The position numbers and the translations under genes are program-made. A model generated the notes under the pieces. The model ran no database searches. It was given only the letters and a program-made list of their open reading frames with translations, and was not told the DNA's origin. Shown here piece after piece: positions 1-6,206 of a DNA stretch of 26,121 nt. Source of the stretch: Pseudomonadota bacterium. Its GTDB lineage: Bacteria > Desulfobacterota > Desulfovibrionia > Desulfovibrionales > Desulfovibrionaceae. Location: contig JAEWPX010000069.1 of the NCBI GenBank assembly GCA_023399375.1, positions 1 through 26,121 of the forward strand, in the 5' to 3' direction. The number at the start of each line of letters is the position of its first letter. The stretch's first letter is position 1.

Positions 1-664
1 GGCCGCGCCCCCGGCGCTGCCCGCCGCGCCGCCGGCGCAGGGCAAGGCCGCAGCCGCCGCAGGGACGGCGTCGGCCGCCGAACTCGGCGCATCCGTGGTG
101 CGTCCCGGCTGGTCGGTCAGCAGGCTGGCTGCGCGGGTCTACGGCAATGGCAACCGGGCCGTGCTCGCGCGTCTGGCCAAGGCCAATCCCGGCATCGACT
201 TCGGCCATATCCGCGCCGGCGAGTCCCTGGTCTATCCGGTCATCGAAGCCAAGGCGCCCCCGGTCGGGGCGTATCTCGTGAAGGTGGGGAGCGTGGACAG
301 CCTGGAAAAGGGCTTCGTCTTCATCTCCCGCGTCAAGGACCGCGAGAACCTGTCGCTGTCGCTTTTCTGCACGAGCCATCCCGAGACCGGAACCCGCTTC
401 GACGTGGTGGTGGCGGCCCTGTACCCGAACCAGGCCAGCGCGCAGATGGCGATGGCCGCGCTGCCGCCGGAACTTGCCTCCCGGGCCGTGCTGCTCGGCG
501 GCTTCCCGGACGGGACGGCCTATTACACGGACCTCGGCGAGGCGGACGGCATGGTCGCGCAGGCCTTTCGTCCGCTCGGACGGCAGGTCGCCGAAAGCCG
601 GCCCGCGCGCCGCGTCGCGCCGCGCGCCGCCCTTGGCGCGGGCGAACTGCCCGCCGGCGAGTAG
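1..664 (+). CDS. 3' part of a LysM-like protein of the pilus/secretion cluster (5' end outside window)
   Basis: The frame is open from base 2 to the TAG at 662-664, so the true start lies upstream. The first 30 or so residues are almost all Ala and Pro, as in a flexible linker. Next comes a LysM-like stretch (PGWSVSRLAARVYGN, then LAKANPGIDFGHIRAGESL). The last part (from about 'VGAYLVKVGSV' to 'YYTDL') resembles a small alpha/beta SPOR-like domain, but I cannot place it firmly. The tail is Arg/Ala-rich. The stop is 24 bases before the GspE-like ATPase, so the two are probably co-transcribed. In MSHA and type II secretion clusters an ExeA/MshM-type ATPase or a periplasmic peptidoglycan-binding protein often sits here, and this could be the C-terminal part of one. 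That identity is inferred from context; the LysM-like fold is the only part the sequence suggests. Confidence 0.6.
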   Translation, partial: AAPPALPAAPPAQGKAAAAAGTASAAELGASVVRPGWSVSRLAARVYGNGNRAVLARLAKANPGIDFGHIRAGESLVYPVIEAKAPPVGAYLVKVGSVDSLEKGFVFISRVKDRENLSLSLFCTSHPETGTRFDVVVAALYPNQASAQMAMAALPPELASRAVLLGGFPDGTAYYTDLGEADGMVAQAFRPLGRQVAESRPARRVAPRAALGAGELPAGE

Positions 665-688
665 CCGCGAAAGGATCGGGAATCGCCC

Positions 689-2395
689 ATGGAGCCCAGA
701 AAACGCCTGCGCCTCGGCGAGATGCTCGTCGCCGCCGGACTCGTCAGCGAGGACAAGCTGCGCCAGGCCCTGGCCGCGGGCAAGCGCGGCGGGCTGCGCC
801 TCGGCCAGCAGCTCGTGCGCGACGGAACCGTCAAGGAATCCGACATCGTCGACCTGATCAGCCGCCAGATGGGGCTGGCCAAGTACACCCCGGACCGCTT
901 CCCGGTGGACAGCCATCTGGCGGGCGTCATCCCGGCGGAGATGGCGCTGCGCTCCAAGCTCGTGCCGCTGTCCAAGACCGGGAACCTCATCCGTGTGGCC
1001 ATGCCCGATCCGCTGGACATCAGCGCCATCGAAGACATCGAGATCTACAAGAACTGCGAGGTGGAGCCGGTCATCTGCACCGAGCGCGAGCTCGGCTACC
1101 TGACCAGCGCCATCTACGGCATGGGGCTCGGCATCGAGGGCGTCCTCGACAGCATCGAGGACATGCGCGACGACGGCGTCAAGACCGAAGACCGCTCCGG
1201 CGACGTGCAGGTCAGTTCGCTCGAGGACATGGCCGGCGAAGCGCCGGTGGTGCGTTTCGTCAACTCGCTGCTCTCCCAGGCCGTGCGCGAAGGGGCCAGC
1301 GACGTGCACATCAGCCCCGAGCGCGACCAGGTGCAGATCCGCATGCGCATCGACGGCAAGCTCAAGGCCGTGCCTTCGCCGCCGAAGCCCATGATCCTGC
1401 CCATCGTCTCGCGCATAAAAATTCTCGCCAACCTCGACATCGCCATCAGCCGCGTGCCCCAGGACGGCCGTTTCACCGTGGCCATCGACAAGCGCGAGAT
1501 CAACATCCGCGTCTCGACCATGCCCACCATCCATGGCGAGAACCTCGTCCTGCGCCTGCTCGACATGAGCGCCGGCGGCATGCTGCTGTCCGACCTCGGC
1601 CTGTCCGCCGAGGACTTGGCCAAGATTCGCCTCGTGGTGGACAAGCCCTACGGCATGTTTCTGGCCACGGGGCCCACGGGCTCGGGCAAATCGACCACGC
1701 TTTTCGCGCTCTTGCGCGAGATCAGCCGGCCCGACATCAACGTCATCACCCTGGAGGATCCGGTCGAATACCGCATGGAGGGCGTGCGCCAGGTGCAGCT
1801 CAACCGCCGCGCCGGCATGACGTTCGCCAGCGCCCTGCGCTCCACCCTGCGCCAGGACCCGGACGTGGTCCTCGTGGGCGAGATCCGCGACCCCGAAACC
1901 GCGGCCATCGCCGTACAGGCGGCGCTGACCGGCCACAAGGTGCTCTCCACCGTGCACACCAACGACGCCGCCGGCGCGGTCATGCGCCTGACGGACATGG
2001 GCATCGAGCCTTTTCTCGTGGCCTCGGTGCTCAACGTCTCCATCGCTCAGCGCCTGGTGCGCCGCATTTGCCCCAACTGCGCCGAGCCCTATACGCCGAA
2101 GCCCGAGGTGCTGCGCTTCTGGAACCTGGAAGGCGCGCAGGGGGCCACGTTCATGCGCGGCCGGGGCTGCTACCTCTGCGGCGACTCGGGCTTCAAGGGG
2201 CGCGTCGGGCTTTACGAAATCCTGGTCATCGACGAGGACATCCAGGAGATGATCAACAAGCGGGCCACCTCGCGGGAGATCAGCCGCTTCGCCGCGGATA
2301 CGGGACGACTCAAGCTCCTGGAGGACGACGCGCGCCTCAAGATCCTCGAAGGCAAGACCACCTTCGAGGAGGCTTCCTCGGCGGTCATGCTGTAA
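689..2395 (+). CDS. gspE: GspE/PilB/MshE-type secretion and pilus assembly ATPase with MshEN domain
   Basis: A cytoplasmic hexameric ATPase (568 aa, normal for the family) that powers pilin polymerisation. The first 60 residues hold two copies of the MshEN motif, RLGEMLVAAG.. at 8-31 and RLGQQLVRDG.. at 37-60, separated by five residues. In Vibrio MshE this arrangement binds c-di-GMP. The catalytic core is complete: Walker A GPTGSGKS at 328-335, Asp box TLEDPVEY at 354-361, Walker B LVGEIRD at 395-401 and His box TGHKVLSTVHTND at 414-426. The zinc-binding cysteines are C461/C464 and C494/C497. AAAGGA upstream supports the ATG at 689. The gspF gene follows after 24 bases. The extension-ATPase role is well supported. 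The MshE rather than GspE label is inferred from the MshEN domain and the prepilin-rich neighbourhood. Confidence 0.95.
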   Translation: MEPRKRLRLGEMLVAAGLVSEDKLRQALAAGKRGGLRLGQQLVRDGTVKESDIVDLISRQMGLAKYTPDRFPVDSHLAGVIPAEMALRSKLVPLSKTGNLIRVAMPDPLDISAIEDIEIYKNCEVEPVICTERELGYLTSAIYGMGLGIEGVLDSIEDMRDDGVKTEDRSGDVQVSSLEDMAGEAPVVRFVNSLLSQAVREGASDVHISPERDQVQIRMRIDGKLKAVPSPPKPMILPIVSRIKILANLDIAISRVPQDGRFTVAIDKREINIRVSTMPTIHGENLVLRLLDMSAGGMLLSDLGLSAEDLAKIRLVVDKPYGMFLATGPTGSGKSTTLFALLREISRPDINVITLEDPVEYRMEGVRQVQLNRRAGMTFASALRSTLRQDPDVVLVGEIRDPETAAIAVQAALTGHKVLSTVHTNDAAGAVMRLTDMGIEPFLVASVLNVSIAQRLVRRICPNCAEPYTPKPEVLRFWNLEGAQGATFMRGRGCYLCGDSGFKGRVGLYEILVIDEDIQEMINKRATSREISRFAADTGRLKLLEDDARLKILEGKTTFEEASSAVML

Positions 2396-2419
2396 GCCCC
2401 CGCCCGGAAAGGAGCGTTC

Positions 2420-3646
2420 GTGCCGCAATTCAGCTACGAGGCCATCAACGAGGCCGGCAACACCGTCACCGGAATCCTCGAGGCCGACGGACCCGAGGCG
2501 GCGAAGAACCGCCTGGCCGCCATGGGTTACATTCCGGTCTCGGTCCAGCGCGGCGGCGGGGCGGCCGGCGGCGGGGGCGGTTCCGCGCCGATCCTCTTCC
2601 TTTCCCGGGTCAAGGCCCAGGAGCTGATCCTTTTCACCAAGCAGTTCCGCACCATGCTCGGCGCGGGCCTGTCCATGCTGGAAATCCTGCGCGTGCTGGA
2701 GCAGCAGACCGAAAACGCCCGGCTGCGCCATGTCTGCACGCAGATGACCGACGACGTGAAAAAGGGCTCCACCATTTCCGACGCCCTGGCCAAGCACAAG
2801 GGCGTTTTTTCGGAACTCTACGTCAGCATGGTGCGCGCGGGCGAAACGGCCGGCGCACTGCCCGAGGTGCTCGACCGCCTCATCTACATCATTTCCCACG
2901 AACACCAGGTGCGCTCGGACATCAGGTCGGCCCTGCAATACCCCATCACCGTGGTCGTCGCCCTGGCCATCGCCTTCTTCGTACTGCTCACCTTCGTGAT
3001 TCCGGTTTTCGCCGAGATCTTCGCCAACGCCCACGTGGCGCTTCCCTGGCCCACCCGGGTGGCGATCGCGCTCAACGTCGCCATCAAGGAGTACTGGTAC
3101 CTGCTGCTCGGCGGCTTCGCCGCCGTGGCGACCGCGCTGTACTTCTGGTTCAAGACCGAGGGGGGCAAGGTCGCCCGCGACGCCTTTTTCCTGCACATCC
3201 CCATTATCGGCATGTTGTTTCGCAAGGCGGCCATGTCGCGCTTCGCCTCGATCTTTTCCATTTTGCAGGCAAGCGGCGTGCCGGTGCTGACCACCATCGA
3301 CATCCTTGTCGACACGATCGGCAACGCGGCCATCTCCAGGGAATTCCGGCGTATCCAGGATCTCATCCGCACCGGCCAGGGGCTTGCCGCGCCGCTGGCG
3401 CGCGCCAAGTACTTCACGCCCATGGTCGTGACCATGGTGGCCGTCGGCGAGGAGTCGGGCAATCTCGACGAGATGCTCTCGGCCATAAGCGAACATTACG
3501 ACGCCGAAGTGAGCTACGCGGTCAAGCGTCTCTCCGACGCCCTGGGGCCGATCCTCATCGTCGGCCTCGCCGGCGTGGTGGGCTTTTTCGCTCTGGCCAT
3601 TTTCCTGCCCATGTGGGACATGTCGCAAGTGGCGCTGCACCATTGA
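2420..3646 (+). CDS. gspF: GspF/PilC/MshG-type inner-membrane platform protein
   Basis: A polytopic inner-membrane protein (408 aa) that forms the platform on which the ATPase drives pilin assembly. It begins PQFSYEAINEAGNTVTG, the standard GspF opening, followed by a Gly-rich linker near residues 48-56. Two GspF cytoplasmic domains follow. The first contains 'FTKQFRTMLGAGLSMLEIL'; the second starts around 'MSRFASIFSILQASGVPVL'. Hydrophobic helices are seen at about residues 174-196 (ITVVVALAIAFFVLLTFVI), around 'YWYLLLGGFAAVATAL', and at the C terminus ('ILIVGLAGVVGFFALAIFLP'). The GTG start at 2420 is preceded by AAAGGAG at 2408-2414 with good spacing. It lies directly downstream of the ATPase, as in type IV pilus, MSHA and type II secretion operons. 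Confidence 0.95.
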   Translation: MPQFSYEAINEAGNTVTGILEADGPEAAKNRLAAMGYIPVSVQRGGGAAGGGGGSAPILFLSRVKAQELILFTKQFRTMLGAGLSMLEILRVLEQQTENARLRHVCTQMTDDVKKGSTISDALAKHKGVFSELYVSMVRAGETAGALPEVLDRLIYIISHEHQVRSDIRSALQYPITVVVALAIAFFVLLTFVIPVFAEIFANAHVALPWPTRVAIALNVAIKEYWYLLLGGFAAVATALYFWFKTEGGKVARDAFFLHIPIIGMLFRKAAMSRFASIFSILQASGVPVLTTIDILVDTIGNAAISREFRRIQDLIRTGQGLAAPLARAKYFTPMVVTMVAVGEESGNLDEMLSAISEHYDAEVSYAVKRLSDALGPILIVGLAGVVGFFALAIFLPMWDMSQVALHH

Positions 3647-3768
3647 CGCGGTGGGTAGGCCAAGCGTCGCCTGTGGAGAAAACGCGTAACCGGATGCCGC
3701 CTGCGGCGACGGAAAGTGATGGATTGGCCCCGGTGGGCACGGTGCGAAGCGACTGGCTGCGAGGCGGC

Positions 3769-5079
3769 ATGCGGCGACGATTCGATCCGAGTCTGGCGGT
3801 GCTCGTTCCCGTCATCCTGGGCGGGGTGGCCACGCTCGCCGTGCTGTGCGCCGGCATGCTGCCCCAGTTTTTCCCTGCGATCTTCCCGGCGCGGGGCATG
3901 CTCGTGCCCGCCGTTGCCGCCGGACTGGCCGTCGCCGCCGTGGCGGCGGTGTTCGTGCTGTTGGCCCTGCGCCCCATCCGCCGTTTCCTTTCCGCGACGC
4001 CATCGGGGTTGCCTGCGGCGGTGAAACCCGCAGCGCCGCCTCCGTTGGGCGAATTCGACCGGCTGGGTCTTGTGGCCGACCAGATGGCCGAGGTGCTCGG
4101 CAAGCTCGACGCGAGGGCGCAGTTCCCGGACATGGTGGGCGAAAGCCGGGGCATGCGGGGCGTGTTTTCCCATATCCTCAAGGTGGCGGCCACGGACGCC
4201 ACGGTGCTGGTCCTTGGGGAATCGGGCACGGGCAAGGAACTCGTGGCCCGGGCAGTGCACGCCAAAAGCGCCCGTTGCAAGGGGCCATTGATAGCCGTCA
4301 ACTGCGCCGCCATCCCGGAGGGGCTCCTGGAGAGCGAGCTTTTCGGGCATGAAAAGGGCGCGTTCACCGGGGCGCATGCGAAAAAGCGCGGCCGGTTCGA
4401 GCAGGCGCACGGCGGCACGCTGCTGCTTGACGAGATCGGCGACATGCCGCTCGAAATCCAGGCCAAGATCCTGCGCGTCATCGAATCGCGGCAGGTGGAG
4501 CGCCTCGGCGGCGACGGACGGGGCGTGCCCGTGGACGTGCGCCTGATCGCCGCCACGCACCGCGACCTGCCGGCCCTGGTCGCGGCAGGGCGTTTCCGCG
4601 AAGACCTCTATCACCGGCTCAACGTGTTTCCGCTGCGGCTCCCCGCATTGCGGGAACGCCGCGAGGACATCGCGCTTTTGGCCGACAGGTTCCTCGACGC
4701 CCTGCGGCCCGGGGCCACGCTGTCCGTGGCTGCGCTGCAACGGCTGCTTGCCTACGACTGGCCGGGAAACGTGCGCGAGCTCAAAAACGCCATGGAGCGG
4801 GCCGTGGTTTTGGCCGGCGAAGGCCCCATCGAGCCTGCGCATTTGCGGGGCTTCACGGCGGACGCGGGCCGGGAGGCCTGCGCGTCCGGGCAGGGGAGCA
4901 ACCTCGACACCCGCATGGCGGGGTATGAAAGGGCGCTGATCGAAGCGGCGCTTTCGCGTACGGACGGGGTGCAGTCCCGGGCGGCGGTGCTGCTCGGTAT
5001 CAAGGAGCGCAGCCTGTGGCACCGGGTGAAAAAGCTCGGCATCGATCCGGCGCTCTTCAAGGGAACAAGCGGAAAATAG
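3769..5079 (+). CDS. Membrane-anchored sigma54-dependent activator (AAA+ / Fis-type HTH)
   Basis: A bacterial enhancer-binding protein of 436 aa from this start. Two N-terminal membrane helices (about 10-30 and 44-66) enclose only a dozen residues outside, followed by a HAMP-like linker (about 92-112). The AAA+ domain has Walker A GESGTGKE (150-157), GAFTGA (197-202) and Walker B LLLDEIGD (218-225). GAFTGA is the loop that contacts sigma54. The C-terminal 40 residues form a Fis-type helix-turn-helix (SRAAVLLGIKERSLWHRVKKLGI). There is no receiver domain, so a membrane or envelope signal rather than phosphorylation may control it. ATG 3769 was chosen because GAGG precedes it closely and basic residues then lead straight into the first helix. 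ATG 3694 in the same frame would add 25 residues. A dyad and a sigma54 promoter follow at once and lead to the pilin genes, its probable target. Confidence 0.92.
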   Translation: MRRRFDPSLAVLVPVILGGVATLAVLCAGMLPQFFPAIFPARGMLVPAVAAGLAVAAVAAVFVLLALRPIRRFLSATPSGLPAAVKPAAPPPLGEFDRLGLVADQMAEVLGKLDARAQFPDMVGESRGMRGVFSHILKVAATDATVLVLGESGTGKELVARAVHAKSARCKGPLIAVNCAAIPEGLLESELFGHEKGAFTGAHAKKRGRFEQAHGGTLLLDEIGDMPLEIQAKILRVIESRQVERLGGDGRGVPVDVRLIAATHRDLPALVAAGRFREDLYHRLNVFPLRLPALRERREDIALLADRFLDALRPGATLSVAALQRLLAYDWPGNVRELKNAMERAVVLAGEGPIEPAHLRGFTADAGREACASGQGSNLDTRMAGYERALIEAALSRTDGVQSRAAVLLGIKERSLWHRVKKLGIDPALFKGTSGK

Positions 5080-5085
5080 GCTTTT

Positions 5086-5122
5086 CTCCAAAATTTGATG
5101 CCAGCTTCAGCAAATTTTGGAG
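5086..5122. promoter_or_regulatory. Perfect 12-bp inverted repeat, candidate enhancer (UAS) for the adjacent activator
   Basis: CTCCAAAATTTG (5086-5097) and CAAATTTTGGAG (5111-5122) are perfect reverse complements separated by 13 bases. The centre (5104) is 100 bases upstream of the -24 element at 5204, the usual distance for an enhancer-binding-protein site, and it sits between the activator gene and the pilin gene. It starts 6 bases after the activator stop codon, so a terminator is the alternative. However, the stem is AT-rich and no T-run follows it. Confidence 0.55.
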
Positions 5123-5202
5123 TATTCTGGCAGCACAGGCGGAGAACAAGGCCCGCAAGGGGTTGTGCCGTATGGGATGCCCTTGATATGTGTTTTGCGG
5201 CA

Positions 5203-5218
5203 TGGTTCCTGCTTGGCA
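5203..5218 (+). promoter_or_regulatory. Candidate sigma54 (-24/-12) promoter of the pilin operon
   Basis: TGGTTCC-N4-TGGCA has the invariant GG (5204-5205) and GC (5216-5217) separated by exactly 10 bases. It matches TGGCACG-N4-TTGCA at most of the strongest positions but departs at two bases of the -24 box and one T of the -12 box. Transcription would start near 5229 and give a leader of about 38 bases that ends in the strong GGAGGAGAAAGGA (5252-5264) before the pilin ATG. The activator gene immediately upstream makes the call more likely. Confidence 0.55.
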
Positions 5219-5266
5219 ATAAACGTCGCCAGGGGGCGGCAAACCCTTATCGGAGGAGAAAGGAAC

Positions 5267-5641
5267 ATGGTTAAGTCGAAACTCGGCGCCCAGGGGCAGC
5301 AGGGCTTCACGCTGATCGAAATCATCGCCGTGCTGGTTATTCTCGGCATCCTGGCCGTGGTGGCCGTGCCCAAGTACTTCAATATGCAGGACGATGCTCG
5401 GAAAGCGGCTGCGAAAGGCCTGGTGGCCGCGGCGCAGTCCCAGCTGAGCCTTGGTTACGCGAACCAGCAGATGAACAGCAGCTACGGTTTCTCCTCTACA
5501 AACATTCCAGGGGAATGCAATAAAGTTGCTATTAGCGGAAATGCTACGCTTTCGTGCGTGGCATCAGGCAATAATGCGACGATTACCGGCACTGTTGACG
5601 GTATCGCCTCTACTGGAAACTGGAATAGTCCTGCAAACTGA
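5267..5641 (+). CDS. Major-type prepilin 1 (type IV pilin / MshA-like)
   Basis: A 124-aa prepilin. The 13-residue basic leader ends in QQG, followed by FTLIEIIAVLVILGILAVVA: the prepilin peptidase site with Glu at +5 of the mature protein and the hydrophobic N-terminal helix that packs in the fibre core. The globular part is short. It contains two cysteines ('GECNK' and 'LSCVA', 12 residues between) that could form the C-terminal disulfide loop, and it ends GNWNSPAN. ATG 5267 follows a very strong Shine-Dalgarno (GGAGGAGAAAGGA), consistent with high expression. It is the first gene after the sigma54-type promoter. The next gene is a clear paralogue. It is probably the main shaft subunit, inferred from promoter position and ribosome site. 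Confidence 0.92.
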   Translation: MVKSKLGAQGQQGFTLIEIIAVLVILGILAVVAVPKYFNMQDDARKAAAKGLVAAAQSQLSLGYANQQMNSSYGFSSTNIPGECNKVAISGNATLSCVASGNNATITGTVDGIASTGNWNSPAN

Positions 5642-5658
5642 TTTTCAAAATATTGCGT

Positions 5659-5696
5659 AGAGGGCGGTGGGTTTTTGTCGTGATCTGCCGCTCTCT
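5659..5696 (+). other. Hairpin between the two prepilin genes
   Basis: AGAGGGCGG (5659-5667) can pair with CCGCTCTCT (5688-5696) over nine base pairs with one G-U, around a 20-base loop. No T-run follows, so it is not a standard terminator. It could adjust the ratio of the two pilin transcripts by stabilising the upstream mRNA end. This is only a structural observation. Confidence 0.3.
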
Positions 5697-5735
5697 ATAT
5701 TTGATAAAGGCATTAATCTCGTATTGTGAGGAGTA

Positions 5736-6107
5736 ATGGACAGGTTGCAGGCAGGCTTTACTTTGGTTGAGCTTATAGCCGTAGTCTGTTTAGTGACTAT
5801 TGTCATAGTGGCGGCTATGCCGAAATACAATGCCATGCTTGATGAATCACGCATGCAAATGGCTAAAAGTCTCACCGCTTCGGCCCAGTCCCAATTGTCC
5901 CTGGAGTATTCCAGGCGACTTCTTCTCGGAAATACCCTTGTGGAAACAGCGCAAAACGTATGCGATATGGTTTCACTTTCTACAAGTGGGGTTGATGCTA
6001 GTATTAGATGCAACGGTAATCTCTCGGATTCGAATGTGCCTATCACTGCTACTGTGGAAGGTCAATCCGCCAACGCCAATTGGTTCAGTCCCCAGTCTGG
6101 TTCGTAA
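5736..6107 (+). CDS. Major-type prepilin 2, paralogue of the preceding pilin
   Basis: A 123-aa prepilin with a very short leader (MDRLQAG) before FTLVELIAVVCLVTIVIVAA; Glu +5 is present. It shares with prepilin 1 the segment after the helix (AQSQLSLEYSRR here, AQSQLSLGYANQQ there), a two-cysteine region (NVCDM.. / SIRCNG) and the ending (TATVEGQSANANWFSP against TGTVDGIASTGNWNSP). The pair therefore arose by tandem duplication and then diverged. GAGGAG at 5728-5733 lies close before the ATG. The 94-base gap from prepilin 1 holds a hairpin (5659-5696). Base composition here is lower in GC than in the ATPase genes. It may be an alternative or minor subunit; I cannot tell which of the two forms the shaft. 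Confidence 0.88.
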   Translation: MDRLQAGFTLVELIAVVCLVTIVIVAAMPKYNAMLDESRMQMAKSLTASAQSQLSLEYSRRLLLGNTLVETAQNVCDMVSLSTSGVDASIRCNGNLSDSNVPITATVEGQSANANWFSPQSGS

Positions 6108-6206
6108 CGTCGTGCGCAACAGTCCGGCGATGTTTTCTCTGTATGCCTTACGCTCGGCCCGGACGTTCGATCGGGGTTGGGAAGCATTCTTTCTGCCGGA
6201 GACCGC

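Noticed and set aside
2068..3768. An upstream extension of the sigma54 activator frame through gspE and gspF
   Set aside because: It is only the open shifted frame over two other genes; the activator begins with its membrane helices near 3769 (or at 3694).
3514..5091. A 525-codon open frame on the minus strand opposite the sigma54 activator
   Set aside because: It runs antisense to a gene with complete AAA+ motifs; high GC keeps the opposite frames open, and the product has no recognisable domain.
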